NCBI RefSeq assembly: GCF_004000765.1
Contig: NZ_BILW01000006.1
Location: 186,001-250,000, forward strand
Direction: 5' to 3'
Length of the DNA: 64,000 nt
From: Paenibacillus chondroitinus NBRC 15376
GTDB taxonomy: Bacteria; Bacillota; Bacilli; Paenibacillales; NBRC-103111
Positions 54,628 to 63,619 of this stretch are shown here, piece by piece. The notes beneath the pieces were generated by a model. The model ran no database searches. It saw only the letters and a program-made list of their open reading frames with translations, and had not been told where the DNA came from. Position 1 is the stretch's first letter. Each line of letters begins with the position of its first letter. A program made the position numbers and the translations under genes.

Positions 54628-56148
54628 ATGGAGAATGTGACGATAACGAACCCCATTATCTGGGCGGATGTTCCGGATCCTTGCGTTATTAGAGTAGGAA
54701 CGTCCTACTATATGGTAAGCACAAGCATGCATTCAATGCCTGGATGCCCGATTATGAAGTCAGAGAATCTAATGGATTGGCGAATCGTGAACTACGTTTA
54801 TGACACCTTAGAGGATAACGACGCCTATAACTTGCTGGATGGGAAAGGCGTTTACGGTAGAGGGTCATGGGCGGCAAGCTTGCGTCATCATAATGGCACG
54901 TTCTATGTGTGTTTCTCAAGTAATGATATGAACCGGTTCTACATATACCGGACAGCAGATATCGAGAACGGGAAATGGGAGCGATCTGTCCTTGCAGGCA
55001 TCCATCATGACCCAAGTCTGCTGTTTGACGACGACCGCGTTTATGTCATTCATGGCAACGGTAGTATTCGCATTACAGAACTAACATCTGACGTGACGGC
55101 GATAAAATCCGGAGGTATCGATCAGCGGCTTTTCGAGACGGAACGTGACGGCATCATGCTGCGATGCGAGGGATGCCATGCGTATAAGCTTAATGGTTAT
55201 TATTATTTGTTTTTTATTGAATGGCCCAATACCGGAAATCGACGCCGTAGGCAACTTTGTTACCGTTCCAGGGAGTTGCTCGGTGTTTATGAATATAAAG
55301 TGATTCTTGATGATGACATGGGGTACCGCAATCATGGGATTGCTCAAGGAGGCATTGTTGATACACCGCAGGATGAGTGGTATGCCTTATTCTTTCAAGA
55401 TCATGATGCTGTGGGGAGAATTCCCATAGTGCTTCCAGTTACTTGGGTGGAGGACTGGCCGGTCATTGGGATGGAAGGTAAAGCGCAAGCTTCATTCCGT
55501 GCGCAATTGCCGAGCACGGCACCTACCCAATTGGTTAGTAGCGATGAATTCGACTATAACGAAAATAAATTAATGCTTAATTGGCAATGGAATCATAATC
55601 CGGATAATTGCCTGTGGTCTGTAACCACGCGCCCTGGCTGGTTGCAATTAAAGACAGGAAATATTGCTAGTAGTGTTCTAGTTGCACGTAATACATTAAC
55701 GCAGCGGACGGAAGGTCCTGTATGCATTGGCATTACGGCAATGGATGTTTCCCATATGAAGCCGGGTGATCATGCTGGAATGGTTGCACTTCAAAATCAT
55801 TTTGGAACAGTCGGTATTCAAATCGCTGCGAACGGTGAGCGATATGTTGCGATGTGTGTCAATCGAGGCGATGGTAGTGAAGAAACGGTCGAGCGGCTTC
55901 CCTACGAGGACAATTTGATTTACTTGAAAATTCATTTCGATTTTGAAAATAGTACAGATCTTGCAACTTTTTACTATTCAGCTGACTGTGAAGCATGGAA
56001 GCAAATCGGCGGCCCTTTGAAGATGAAGTATACGCTTGATCATTTTATGGGCTACCGAATCGGGTTGTTTAATTATGCGACCAAGTCTGTTGGCGGGCAT
56101 GCTGATTTTGATTTTTTTCGATTTGATAAGGTGGAGAGTACGATTTAG
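54628..56148 (+). CDS. GH43 family beta-xylosidase / alpha-L-arabinofuranosidase
   Basis: 506 residues, cytoplasmic. The five-blade propeller N-terminus starts ITNPIIWADVPDPCVIRVG. The catalytic base is probably Asp17 in the VPDP motif, the pKa modulator Asp128 in IHHDPSLLFDDD and the acid Glu181 in CEGCHAYK. The C-terminal beta sandwich (about 320-506, ending GGHADFDFFRF) is the accessory domain typical of xylosidase-type members. It inverts configuration and removes xylose or arabinose from imported oligosaccharides. RBS TTAGGAGAG. The DUF5060/DUF4038 gene starts 15 bases after it. Confidence 0.9.
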   Translation: MENVTITNPIIWADVPDPCVIRVGTSYYMVSTSMHSMPGCPIMKSENLMDWRIVNYVYDTLEDNDAYNLLDGKGVYGRGSWAASLRHHNGTFYVCFSSNDMNRFYIYRTADIENGKWERSVLAGIHHDPSLLFDDDRVYVIHGNGSIRITELTSDVTAIKSGGIDQRLFETERDGIMLRCEGCHAYKLNGYYYLFFIEWPNTGNRRRRQLCYRSRELLGVYEYKVILDDDMGYRNHGIAQGGIVDTPQDEWYALFFQDHDAVGRIPIVLPVTWVEDWPVIGMEGKAQASFRAQLPSTAPTQLVSSDEFDYNENKLMLNWQWNHNPDNCLWSVTTRPGWLQLKTGNIASSVLVARNTLTQRTEGPVCIGITAMDVSHMKPGDHAGMVALQNHFGTVGIQIAANGERYVAMCVNRGDGSEETVERLPYEDNLIYLKIHFDFENSTDLATFYYSADCEAWKQIGGPLKMKYTLDHFMGYRIGLFNYATKSVGGHADFDFFRFDKVESTI

Positions 56149-56163
56149 AGGAGAGGCAGACCT

Positions 56164-57630
56164 ATGACTTTCGCTCAAAACAGGCCAACCAACGAACAAG
56201 TTGAACAATGGGACATCTTTGAGCTTGTGTTTTTTGCTTCATATGATGGAAATCCTTTTAATGAAGTATCTCTATCCGCCGAGTTCTACTCAGGTGACCA
56301 TTCAGTGAATGTGATGGGATTTTATGATGGCGAAGGTATATTTCGTATTCGATTCATGCCGACAACCTTGGGAGATTGGAGTTATCGTACATCCAGTAAT
56401 GTAGTTGCGCTAGACGGACAGGTTGGCAGCTTTGTCTGTGTAGAATCATCTCCAGATAATCATGGTCCGGTTCGAGTAAGTGATACATTTCACTTTGCAT
56501 ATGCAGACGGCCTCCGACATCTGCCGGTAGGCACAACGTGCTACGCTTGGACGCATCAGCCGGCTAATCTTGAAGAACAAACGCTGTCGACGTTGAAAGC
56601 CTCCCCGTTCAATAAGCTGAGAATGTGCGTATTCCCAAAATCTTATCAGTTTAATACAGACGAGCCCATGTATTATCCTTTCGAGGGTTCACTGGAGGAT
56701 GGATGGGACTATAGCCGGTTTAATCCGGCATTTTTCCAACATCTCGAGATGAGAATTGCTGATCTTGGCAAGCTCGGTATAGAGGCAGATCTCATTCTAT
56801 TCCATCCGTATGATCGATGGGGGTTCTCACAGATGCCGCTGGAAGTTGATGAAAGATATCTTCGATATCTTACAGCACGTCTTGCTGCATACCGGAATGT
56901 ATGGTGGTCATTAGCCAATGAATTTGATTTAATGAATGCTAAAAAAGAGGATGACTGGGAGTACTTTGCTGAAATCTTGACATCAACCGATCCGGTCGGC
57001 CATCTCATTTCCAATCATAATTGTCTCCGATTCTACGATTACAGCAAACCTTGGGTAACTCATTGTAGTATACAACGTATTGACATGTATAAAACGGCAG
57101 AAGAAACAAATGCATGGCGTGAAAAGTGGAATAAGCCGATAATCGTAGACGAGTGTGCTTATGAAGGGGACATCGAACACGGATGGGGAAACATCACGGG
57201 AGAAGAATTAACCCGTCGATTCTGGGAAGGTGCTGTTCGTGGCGGTTATGTTGGTCATGGAGAGACCTATTACAATGAGAAGGAAGTTCTATGGTGGTCA
57301 AAGGGAGGCGAACTTAAGGGAACAAGTCCTGAGAGAATCGCTTTCCTTCGTCGAATCATTGAACAAAGTCCAGGTGGCATACTGAATCCACTACCTTCTT
57401 CCTGGGATTTGCCTTGCGCAGGTGTGAAGGATGAATACTACTTGTACTACTTTGGTTTCAATCAGCCGCGTTACCGCCATTTCAAACAAGAGGCTGGTGT
57501 CTCCTATCGTGTAGAAGTAATTGATACATGGAATATGACGATAACCCAGGTGCCAGGCTTTTTCGAAGGGGCGTTCCTTGTTGAACTTCCTGGGCGTCAA
57601 TATATGGCGGTTAGATTAACAATTGCTTAA
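56164..57630 (+). CDS. DUF5060/DUF4038 putative glycoside hydrolase (apiosidase-like)
   Basis: 488 residues, no signal peptide. An N-terminal Ig-like DUF5060 domain (WDIFELVFFASYDGNPFNEV; MPTTLGDWSYRT) spans about 1-95. A TIM-barrel DUF4038 region follows, with likely acid/base Glu253 in WWSLANEFDLM and nucleophile Glu330 in IIVDECAYEGD, both at expected strand ends. A small C-terminal beta domain (DUF5605-like) closes it. Related barrels include GH140 apiosidases acting on pectin RG-II, but the exact activity is open. RBS AGAGGAGAGG. It is the last gene of the importer 5 unit. Confidence 0.78.
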   Translation: MTFAQNRPTNEQVEQWDIFELVFFASYDGNPFNEVSLSAEFYSGDHSVNVMGFYDGEGIFRIRFMPTTLGDWSYRTSSNVVALDGQVGSFVCVESSPDNHGPVRVSDTFHFAYADGLRHLPVGTTCYAWTHQPANLEEQTLSTLKASPFNKLRMCVFPKSYQFNTDEPMYYPFEGSLEDGWDYSRFNPAFFQHLEMRIADLGKLGIEADLILFHPYDRWGFSQMPLEVDERYLRYLTARLAAYRNVWWSLANEFDLMNAKKEDDWEYFAEILTSTDPVGHLISNHNCLRFYDYSKPWVTHCSIQRIDMYKTAEETNAWREKWNKPIIVDECAYEGDIEHGWGNITGEELTRRFWEGAVRGGYVGHGETYYNEKEVLWWSKGGELKGTSPERIAFLRRIIEQSPGGILNPLPSSWDLPCAGVKDEYYLYYFGFNQPRYRHFKQEAGVSYRVEVIDTWNMTITQVPGFFEGAFLVELPGRQYMAVRLTIA

Positions 57631-57651
57631 TCGACGTTCATGGGTATGATG

Positions 57652-57676
57652 AAGGGCTGCCTTGTGGCAGCCCTTT
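57652..57676 (+). terminator. Terminator, end of the importer 5 unit
   Basis: AAGGGCTGCC, loop TTGT, GGCAGCCCTT plus T. The 10-bp perfect stem may also serve the convergent GNAT gene on the other strand. Confidence 0.75.
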
Positions 57677-57730
57677 AACGTGTCGATTATTATAAATAAA
57701 TGACAAAAATTTTAATGAAACGAATCCGCA

Positions 57731-58327
57731 TTAGCTGGAGAAAATATGTATGCTCAGTTCTTCTTTAAATCCAACTTTCGGATAAACACTCCGTCCCATT
57801 GGGGTTGCATGAATAACAGCCAAATTCACACCTTTTTGCTGCACAATGCCCAATACATGAGCTAGCATAGTTCGGGCTATTCCTCTCGAACGATAGGCTT
57901 CTAATGTCGCAATACTATAAAAGCCTGCAACATCGCCCTCAGTAAAGGTCGTAAGTGTAGTTACGGGGACGCCATCCATATAACCAACATAATGTTGAAC
58001 CGTGGTGATATCTTGATTTGGGCCATCCACAAACACTTTACAAAAAATATCGGCCATTGACTCTGGAACGTTATACCCTGCTAGTATGACCTTTCGGAAA
58101 TCTTCAATCCCTTGAGGTTCCCGTACAGCTCGGACTTTCAGCCCCGGTAATTCCGGCAATTCCGAACGCCATTCTTTCAGAGAAAGCCCCATACCCGAAA
58201 TGACGCCAACCTGGTGAAAATGATTAGCTGCAAGCGCTTGGTTAATGACTTCGTCCTGATTGTGCGAGGTGGTCAACCAGGCCAATTTATGGCCGCGATT
58301 ATGGTAAAAGGATTTGATAGATGCCAT
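57731..58327 (-). CDS. GNAT-family acetyltransferase, probably N-terminally truncated
   Basis: 198 residues with a C-terminal GNAT domain: HYVGYMDGVPVTTLTTF, YSIATLEAYRSRGIARTMLA (acetyl-CoA loop R-S-R-G-I-A) and HATPMGRSVYPKVGFKE. The first 20 residues (a segment with YHNRGHKLAWLTT) fall in the middle of what is usually a longer N-terminal domain in this subgroup (about 280 residues in total). Reading back from the ATG, codons stay sensible for 12 residues and then meet a TGA. The gene may therefore be a truncated remnant. A GAGGA before the ATG could still act as RBS. Confidence 0.6.
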   Translation of the reverse strand: MASIKSFYHNRGHKLAWLTTSHNQDEVINQALAANHFHQVGVISGMGLSLKEWRSELPELPGLKVRAVREPQGIEDFRKVILAGYNVPESMADIFCKVFVDGPNQDITTVQHYVGYMDGVPVTTLTTFTEGDVAGFYSIATLEAYRSRGIARTMLAHVLGIVQQKGVNLAVIHATPMGRSVYPKVGFKEELSIHIFSS

Positions 58328-58390
58328 CTCGTCCTCGGGATTGATCTCTTCAGAGCGTTTGTATCATTTGACCCCAATAACTGAAAGATT

Positions 58391-58443
58391 ATCGGCCTGT
58401 AACCTATTGTTCCACAAAGGAACCAATAACTTCACAGGCCGAT
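58391..58443. repeat. Two-tier inverted repeat between minus-strand genes
   Basis: ATCGGCCTGT (58391-58400) pairs with ACAGGCCGAT (58434-58443). Inside, TATTG and TTCC pair with GGAA and CAATA around loop ACAAA. No T run follows on either strand. It may be a 3' hairpin of the SDR/NTF2-like unit or a small mobile-type repeat. Confidence 0.5.
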
Positions 58444-58478
58444 TACTTTATTCTATAGGGTTTTGGGCCGGACCATAT

Positions 58479-58820
58479 TTAAGGCAAGGATACTTGTAAC
58501 TCATTAATTTTACCGCCAGACAGCTTAAATGTATGTTTTAAATAGAATGGACTGGGGAGATTAGTTTTATCAAAATCGCCGTCAAGCGACGCGATAACGG
58601 CGTACGCGCCATCATGTTCCGTGGCATCCGTTATGTCGAAGCGTACATGAGCACCAAAGATATCGGTTTTACTCCAATTTCGAATGGCTTCTAACCCTCT
58701 AAACTCCCGATTATCGTCAAACACGTAAGCATTATCGTTAAATGCAGCGAGAAATGAATCTAACTGTTCCTCGTTCGAAGCAGTGAAATATGCTTTTACG
58801 GAATCTGGTAATTGAATCAT
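58479..58820 (-). CDS. NTF2/SnoaL-like domain protein
   Basis: 113 residues: VKAYFTASNEEQLDSFLAAF, DNAYVFDDNREFRGLEAIRN and YLKHTFKLSGGKINELQVSL. This is the cone-shaped NTF2-like fold used by SnoaL-type isomerases and many proteins of unknown role. ATG 58820 has AAAAGGAGGAG upstream; a longer in-frame reading overlaps the SDR gene and is rejected. It starts 37 bases after the SDR gene on the same strand, so the two are probably cotranscribed. Confidence 0.8.
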   Translation of the reverse strand: MIQLPDSVKAYFTASNEEQLDSFLAAFNDNAYVFDDNREFRGLEAIRNWSKTDIFGAHVRFDITDATEHDGAYAVIASLDGDFDKTNLPSPFYLKHTFKLSGGKINELQVSLP

Positions 58821-58857
58821 ATAGAACTCCTCCTTTTTGTAAAAGAACAGATCAAAA

Positions 58858-59649
58858 TTAAACTGTCGGAATCGTACCGCCGTCAATAACGTACTCGCTT
58901 CCTGTAATGGAAGCTGAGCGATCGGATGCAAGGAAAGCTGCAAGTTCCGCTACTTCTTCAGGTAGACCCGGACGACCGATTGGAATGCCTCCAAGCGAGT
59001 CCATAAGTTCCTCTAGCGCGGCTTCGCGACTACCGGCAACTGTCGCGATGCGGTCGATCATCCGATCTGCGGCTTCCGTCTGAATGAAACCTGGCGCAAT
59101 CGTGTTGATCCGAATCCCCTTTGGCGAAAACTCATTAGACAAACCTTTGCTGTAATTGGTCAAAGCTGCTTTTGATGCTGCGTATGCTAAAGTAGTTTCA
59201 TACAGTGGCAACCTTCTTTGAATAGAACTTACATGGATGATAACACCTTTTCCTTGCTCCACCATCATTGGTAGTAAATTTCTGTCCAATCGAACAGATC
59301 CAAGTAGATTCATATTCAAAGTTTCCAGCCAGTCTTCTTCAGTTAAGGCCAATGCACCACCAGGAGGCGTCGAAGCACCTCCGACTGTATTGATCAGAAT
59401 GTCGATACCGCCTAACTTTTCTTTCACAGCCTCAACCAGAAGCGCCGTGCCTTCCGGCTTCGTGATATCAGCTTGAATAAAGTGAACGCCAGGAATATCG
59501 TAATCCTCCGGGATTGTACGAGCCGTTGTGAGCACTGTGGCTCCAGCTTCGGCCAGACGCTTCACAATCGCATAGCCCATCCCTTTTGTTCCACCCGTTA
59601 TTAATGCCCGTTTACCTTGAAATTCATGTTCGTAAGATGAAAAATTCAT
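58858..59649 (-). CDS. SDR-family NAD(P)-dependent oxidoreductase
   Basis: 263 residues, a full classical short-chain dehydrogenase. Cofactor motif TGGTKGMG at residues 18-25, NTVGG (normally NNAGG) in the middle, Ser in IIHVSSIQR, and catalytic Tyr156/Lys160 in YAASKAAL. The C-terminus GSEYVIDGGT is standard. RBS AAGGAGATAT lies about 9 bases before the ATG. It pairs with the NTF2-like gene behind it. The substrate is unknown. Not closely related to the SDR remnant at 2579. Confidence 0.88.
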   Translation of the reverse strand: MNFSSYEHEFQGKRALITGGTKGMGYAIVKRLAEAGATVLTTARTIPEDYDIPGVHFIQADITKPEGTALLVEAVKEKLGGIDILINTVGGASTPPGGALALTEEDWLETLNMNLLGSVRLDRNLLPMMVEQGKGVIIHVSSIQRRLPLYETTLAYAASKAALTNYSKGLSNEFSPKGIRINTIAPGFIQTEAADRMIDRIATVAGSREAALEELMDSLGGIPIGRPGLPEEVAELAAFLASDRSASITGSEYVIDGGTIPTV

Positions 59650-59726
59650 TTTATTATATCTCCTTTATATAAGTTAATTTGTTTTGACCACATCTATTAG
59701 CATATCCCTACAATAAATATAATTCT

Positions 59727-59756
59727 AATTGATTATAATAATTAAATTGATTATAA
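59727..59756. promoter_or_regulatory. Two direct repeats upstream of the SDR gene
   Basis: AATTGATTATAA occurs at 59727-59738 and 59745-59756, an 18-base period, about 80 bases before the SDR start. A regulator bound to one face of the helix would need near-integral turns, and 18 is not quite two; the AT-rich context is a further caution. Confidence 0.35.
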
Positions 59757-59849
59757 ATATTCATGAATGGCCATGTATTAAGTCATAAGTACACTTCAAA
59801 TTCAGATCATTATCATATATTTAACGTTTATTGAAGAAAATATATATGA

Positions 59850-59878
59850 TTGCCTGAAATTTGTCCTGATTTAGGCAA
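59850..59878 (-). terminator. Hairpin after the MFS gene (minus strand)
   Basis: TTGCCT and AAAT pair with ATTT and AGGCAA around an 8-base loop, just past the stop of the minus-strand MFS gene, with ATATATATTTT further on. A likely terminator for that gene. Confidence 0.45.
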
Positions 59879-59887
59879 CTCCATACA

Positions 59888-61045
59888 TTAATTTGATACT
59901 TTGGCTACTGGGCGAATCGCGCGGATGGCAAGGATACCAGCAATAGCTACTCCAAGTGCACCAAACCATACAACAGAGCTTATTGGCATGCTTTTAAGCA
60001 CAATACCGCCAAGACCTGCACCAATTGCCATGGATAGCTGCTGAGTGGAAGAATACAAACTGATCATAATACTAGATGCTTCTGGAGCCTGACTCACAAG
60101 GTTAACCTGTTGAGTTGGACCAGAAGACCAAAGTGACAGTGACCAGAGAACAAGGACTAAGAGTACGGCGACAATAGAGTGGGCGCTTAGCGCAAGAAGT
60201 GCAAGAGAAATGGCGTGAATGATGAGTCCGGAAAGCAATGTTTTTCTTACACCCCATTTATCCGTTGCAGATCCACCCATTTTGGCTCCGATCATACTTG
60301 CAAAACCAAATAGGAATAAAGCCACACTAATCGTGCTTGTGCTCATATTGGCCACGTTAAGGAGAAATGGCGTGATGTAAGTGAAAGCAATCGAGTATCC
60401 TAAAATCCAGAAGAAAATCACAACGAGTGCCATCAATATTTTTGGATTTTTAAGGAATGCGAGTTGTTTCATTAACGGTATAGGTGTTTCACCCTCCGTA
60501 CGTGGAATAGCAGCCATCAAAATGAAAATAGCAACAAAACCAAGAATGCCCAATGCAGCAAAGTTTAATTTCCAGTTCATATTCGCGGCAACCAGTCTTC
60601 CAAGCGGAATACCGATCACAAAGGATGTACTAAAGCCCATTACCACTGTAGAAATAGCACTTCCGATCTTTTCAGGCTTTGCTAATTTCGTGGCCATTGT
60701 AATTGCTACAGTCAGGAAAATACCCGCGCTGAGAGCAAGCACTACTCTTGATAAAAGCAAAGGTAAGTATCCTGGCAGGAAAATAACCATAGCATTACCG
60801 ATGACAAATGTAACAAGTGACGCAATAAGCAGCGTTCTTCTATCCATTCTAGCTGTTAAGGCTATTAGAATCGGTGTACCGATTGCGTAACTAAGTGAAA
60901 AGATAGAAATCAGCTGACCCGCGGAAGCAATAGATATTCCTGTATCTTTAGCAATGATATCCAGGAAGCCAGCAATAACATATTCAGATGTTCCAACGAA
61001 GAAGGTAACTATCGCTAGAAGTAAAATTTTCAATGAGTTTGACAT
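59888..61045 (-). CDS. MFS transporter, DHA1 group (AraJ/YdhP-like)
   Basis: 385 residues with 12 membrane segments. GTSEYVIAGFLDIIAKDTGI at TM1 and RMDRRTLL in the loop after TM2 are signatures of the DHA1 drug or sugar efflux group. The late segment WSSGPTQQVNLV is also typical. RBS AAAAGGGG precedes the ATG. It is divergent from the LysR gene at 61379, which likely controls it. The exported substrate is unknown. Confidence 0.87.
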   Translation of the reverse strand: MSNSLKILLLAIVTFFVGTSEYVIAGFLDIIAKDTGISIASAGQLISIFSLSYAIGTPILIALTARMDRRTLLIASLVTFVIGNAMVIFLPGYLPLLLSRVVLALSAGIFLTVAITMATKLAKPEKIGSAISTVVMGFSTSFVIGIPLGRLVAANMNWKLNFAALGILGFVAIFILMAAIPRTEGETPIPLMKQLAFLKNPKILMALVVIFFWILGYSIAFTYITPFLLNVANMSTSTISVALFLFGFASMIGAKMGGSATDKWGVRKTLLSGLIIHAISLALLALSAHSIVAVLLVLVLWSLSLWSSGPTQQVNLVSQAPEASSIMISLYSSTQQLSMAIGAGLGGIVLKSMPISSVVWFGALGVAIAGILAIRAIRPVAKVSN

Positions 61046-61378
61046 GTTTATACCCCTTTTATATAAAGTGTTAGTTCATAGCATCTAATTGGCAGCAGTG
61101 AACACACCTGTTTCGCTAATGGGTTAACAAACGATAAAATAGATAGAACTGCATGAATGATCGTCCTTTCCAAGTAGATTTGTTTATGATGTGAACACCT
61201 TGTCCGCAACACCTGAATTATCATAACAATGTACATTCAATCAGTCTAATGCATGATATCTATGTTTTATATTAATTATTTTCATGTAATCTACGATTTT
61301 ACATACTATTGCTTCAATGAAATACGGTATGTATGATGATAACTGAAATTAGATCGAGAATAGGCTTAGGAGGAATTT
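61046..61378. other. Divergent promoter region between MFS and LysR genes
   Basis: A 333-base AT-rich gap without a gene. It holds a LysR-like dyad (61284-61304) and the RBS of both flanking genes. Confidence 0.6.
61284..61304. promoter_or_regulatory. Candidate LysR operator
   Basis: ATGTAA-N9-TTACAT is a perfect interrupted dyad about 75 bases before the LysR start, in the usual place for an autoregulatory LysR site. Confidence 0.45.
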
Positions 61379-62254
61379 ATGGAACTTACACAATTAGAAT
61401 ATTTCCTGGAAGTTGCCCGAATGGAGCATTTAACAAAAGCGGCAGAATCATTATCAGTTACACAACCCGCTCTAAGTCATTCGATATCAAAACTGGAAGT
61501 TGAGCTCGGTGTACCTTTATTTGAACGTAAGGGCAGAAATCTGCAGATTAATCGATATGGAACAATGTTTGCGAAGCGCGTGGAGACCATATTGAAGGAA
61601 GTGGAGCGTGGAAAACAGGAAATAGAAGAATACTCCAACCCTGATTCGGGCGTCATACATCTTTCGTATTTAAATATTCTGGGAGTTGATTTCATCCCAC
61701 ATCTTATTCGTGAATATCAGCAAGCCAATCCCAAAATAACTTTTAAGTTAACGCAAGGAGACAAAGGTTTGATTCTTGATGGGATTGAGAGCGGTGATTC
61801 GGATTTGATGATAACTTCTGAAAGACCTGTAGACGATACGTATGAATGGTTATTGATTCTCTCGCTACCGCTGTATCTTATCGTTTCATCCCAGCACCCT
61901 CTTGCCAATAAGGAATCCATTAGCTTGAAGGAGATAACCGGTGAGCCGTTTGTAGGTTTAAAGAAAAATTGTACGCTAAAGGATTCGCTCTTGGCCCGTG
62001 TTCATCATATGAATTTCACTTTAGTTTCCACTTACGATGCTGAAGATTTGCCAACAGTGGCAGGCTTCGTATCGGCAGGTCTTGGGGTATCTGTATTGCC
62101 AAAAACAGCTGGATTGGAACTGAAAGGCTTAAGATGGATCAAGATTGAGGAAAAAGGTTGGGTTTGGGAAGTTGGTTTACACTACAAAAAAAACAGATTC
62201 CTATCGCCGGCTGCTCAAAAATTCGTTAGCTATATGCAAGAAAAGTTTAATTAA
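61379..62254 (+). CDS. LysR-family transcriptional regulator
   Basis: 291 residues, full length for the family. N-terminal winged HTH: LEYFLEVARMEHLTKAAESL then SVTQPALSHSISKLE with the A-A-x-x-L and Q-x-x-x-S hallmarks. The effector domain from about residue 90 (VIHLSYLNILGVDFIPHLIR) includes SSQHPLANKESISLKEITG. RBS AGGAGGAA precedes the ATG. Divergent MFS is the likely target. The effector is unknown. Confidence 0.92.
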   Translation: MELTQLEYFLEVARMEHLTKAAESLSVTQPALSHSISKLEVELGVPLFERKGRNLQINRYGTMFAKRVETILKEVERGKQEIEEYSNPDSGVIHLSYLNILGVDFIPHLIREYQQANPKITFKLTQGDKGLILDGIESGDSDLMITSERPVDDTYEWLLILSLPLYLIVSSQHPLANKESISLKEITGEPFVGLKKNCTLKDSLLARVHHMNFTLVSTYDAEDLPTVAGFVSAGLGVSVLPKTAGLELKGLRWIKIEEKGWVWEVGLHYKKNRFLSPAAQKFVSYMQEKFN

Positions 62255-62440
62255 TTCTTCTCTTTAGCTCAAACTGGCGTTGTGTTTCTCGTACATTACT
62301 TATTTTTATTAATATAATGAAAATTATAAATTATACAGTAGGAATTCGTGCGTGTATAGTTACTTTAGGAAAACGCATGTTTTCAATTGAGTTACTATGG
62401 GGCCTTTTAATATCCATTATGGAAAGGAATTGATGTTCCA

Positions 62441-62749
62441 ATGCCAGCTTACGTTATTTTTATCAGAGAGAAGACAACTAATATAGAAGAATTAAAAGTC
62501 TATGCATCTAAAGCACCGTCAGCCCTTCAAGGTCATTCATTGAAACCTCTTGTCATGTACGGTATGCATGAAGTCATTGAAGGACCGGAAGTAGAGGGAG
62601 CAGCTGTGTTGGAATTTCCAGGCATACAGGAAGCGAAGTCTTGGTACTACAGCCCTGCTTACCAAGATGCTGTTAAACATCGAATGAACGGTGGCACTTA
62701 TCGAGGTATTATAGTAGAAGGTTTTTCGAAAGAAGGTTCGGAACAATGA
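62441..62749 (+). CDS. DUF1330 family protein
   Basis: 102 residues with the DUF1330 ferredoxin-like fold pattern: MPAYVIFIREK at the start, EVIEGPEVEGAAVLEFPG in the middle, and AKSWYYSPAYQDAVKHRM, the conserved W-Y-x-S-x-x-Y block. The function of the family is unknown; members resemble small monooxygenase-like dimers. RBS GGAAAGGAA. Its stop overlaps the next start (ATGA). Confidence 0.85.
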   Translation: MPAYVIFIREKTTNIEELKVYASKAPSALQGHSLKPLVMYGMHEVIEGPEVEGAAVLEFPGIQEAKSWYYSPAYQDAVKHRMNGGTYRGIIVEGFSKEGSEQ

Positions 62750-63201
62750 AAGAAGATTTCGTTTTCCACTTGTTTGACAAACAACTTGACGCTTTTATTG
62801 AATTGATGAACAAGTGCCCTGAAAATCAACGTAAAGTAATCCCTAATGGTTTTGAAACTAATCTTCATTGGCACTTAGGACATGTTCTTACTGTTACAGA
62901 GTACCATGTATTTGGTTCTATCGATCAACCACTTAATCTTCCAAAGTTATATCAAGAGATGTTCACATATAGTACAAAACCAGCAAATTGGACTAAAGAA
63001 CCACCATCATGGGAGCGAGTGATTGCTCAGCTGGAAGAACTACGCAATCTGATTCACCAATTATTAAACGGGAAGCTGGATATCCCGGTAAGAAATAATA
63101 TTCTGAAAGCTAATAATTATAGAGAATTACTCTATGCTACGTCCCAACACTTAGCCACTCATACGGGTGTAGTTACAGCTATGCTTCAAATATTAATTTA
63201 A
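62746..63201 (+). CDS. DinB-family protein
   Basis: 151 residues, a four-helix DinB_2-type protein. LHWHLGHVLTVTEYHVFG holds the first metal-ligand His residues and LLYATSQHLATHTGVVTAML the second set, so a metal-binding bundle as in bacillithiol or mycothiol transferases is likely. Translationally coupled to the DUF1330 gene by a 4-base overlap. The substrate is unknown. Confidence 0.82.
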   Translation: MKEDFVFHLFDKQLDAFIELMNKCPENQRKVIPNGFETNLHWHLGHVLTVTEYHVFGSIDQPLNLPKLYQEMFTYSTKPANWTKEPPSWERVIAQLEELRNLIHQLLNGKLDIPVRNNILKANNYRELLYATSQHLATHTGVVTAMLQILI

Positions 63202-63225
63202 ATATAACAGGCAGACCCATTGTTC

Positions 63226-63252
63226 AAAAAGCTTGAGAAATCAAGCTTTTTT
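63226..63252 (+). terminator. Rho-independent terminator after the DinB gene
   Basis: AAAAAGCTTGA, loop GAAA, TCAAGCTTTTT plus T. Perfect 11-bp stem. Confidence 0.85.
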
Positions 63253-63405
63253 ATTTGTATAGGGGAGTTTGTGCCAGCAATAGATGCGGCCGGCAAAAGA
63301 TTCGAGGAAGAATTGAGCGTGCGAAGGCTATTTTAGCAGATGAGAAAACGAAAAAATCCAATAGGATTGTAATATTATGGTACCATATACAAGTGATTTG
63401 AGTGA

Positions 63406-63528
63406 ATCAATATCAAGGGCAAGGTAGAAACAGGCGATATTAACGCTGTATTTCAGACCGATTTGTTAGGGAATAAGACAACAGTATCACATGGAGATAT
63501 GCATCTATTTTTCAACTATAAAGAATAA
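63406..63528 (+). pseudogene. Possible 3' gene remnant of unknown family
   Basis: An open stretch of 40 codons without a start, reading KVETGDINAVFQTDLLGNKT and ending HGDMHLFFNYKE before TAA. Residue composition looks protein-like but no family is recognised and chance is possible. Confidence 0.25.
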
Positions 63529-63619
63529 GTAAGTATTGGCTGTCAATTCCATGCTAACGTGTAATTTGCTGTGGTAGAATAAGTAGATGGAGTGACAGGA
63601 CGGACACGGGGGAACAGTA

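Larger units (their letters stand above)
63202..63619. other. Gap with terminator and possible gene debris
   Basis: Contains the terminator at 63226, short coding-like stretches (for example ERAKAILADEKTK near 63320) and the remnant at 63406. No intact gene. Confidence 0.5.

Noticed and set aside
60381..60890. 169-residue open frame on +
   Set aside because: Antisense to the MFS gene; its hydrophobic look mirrors the real transporter.
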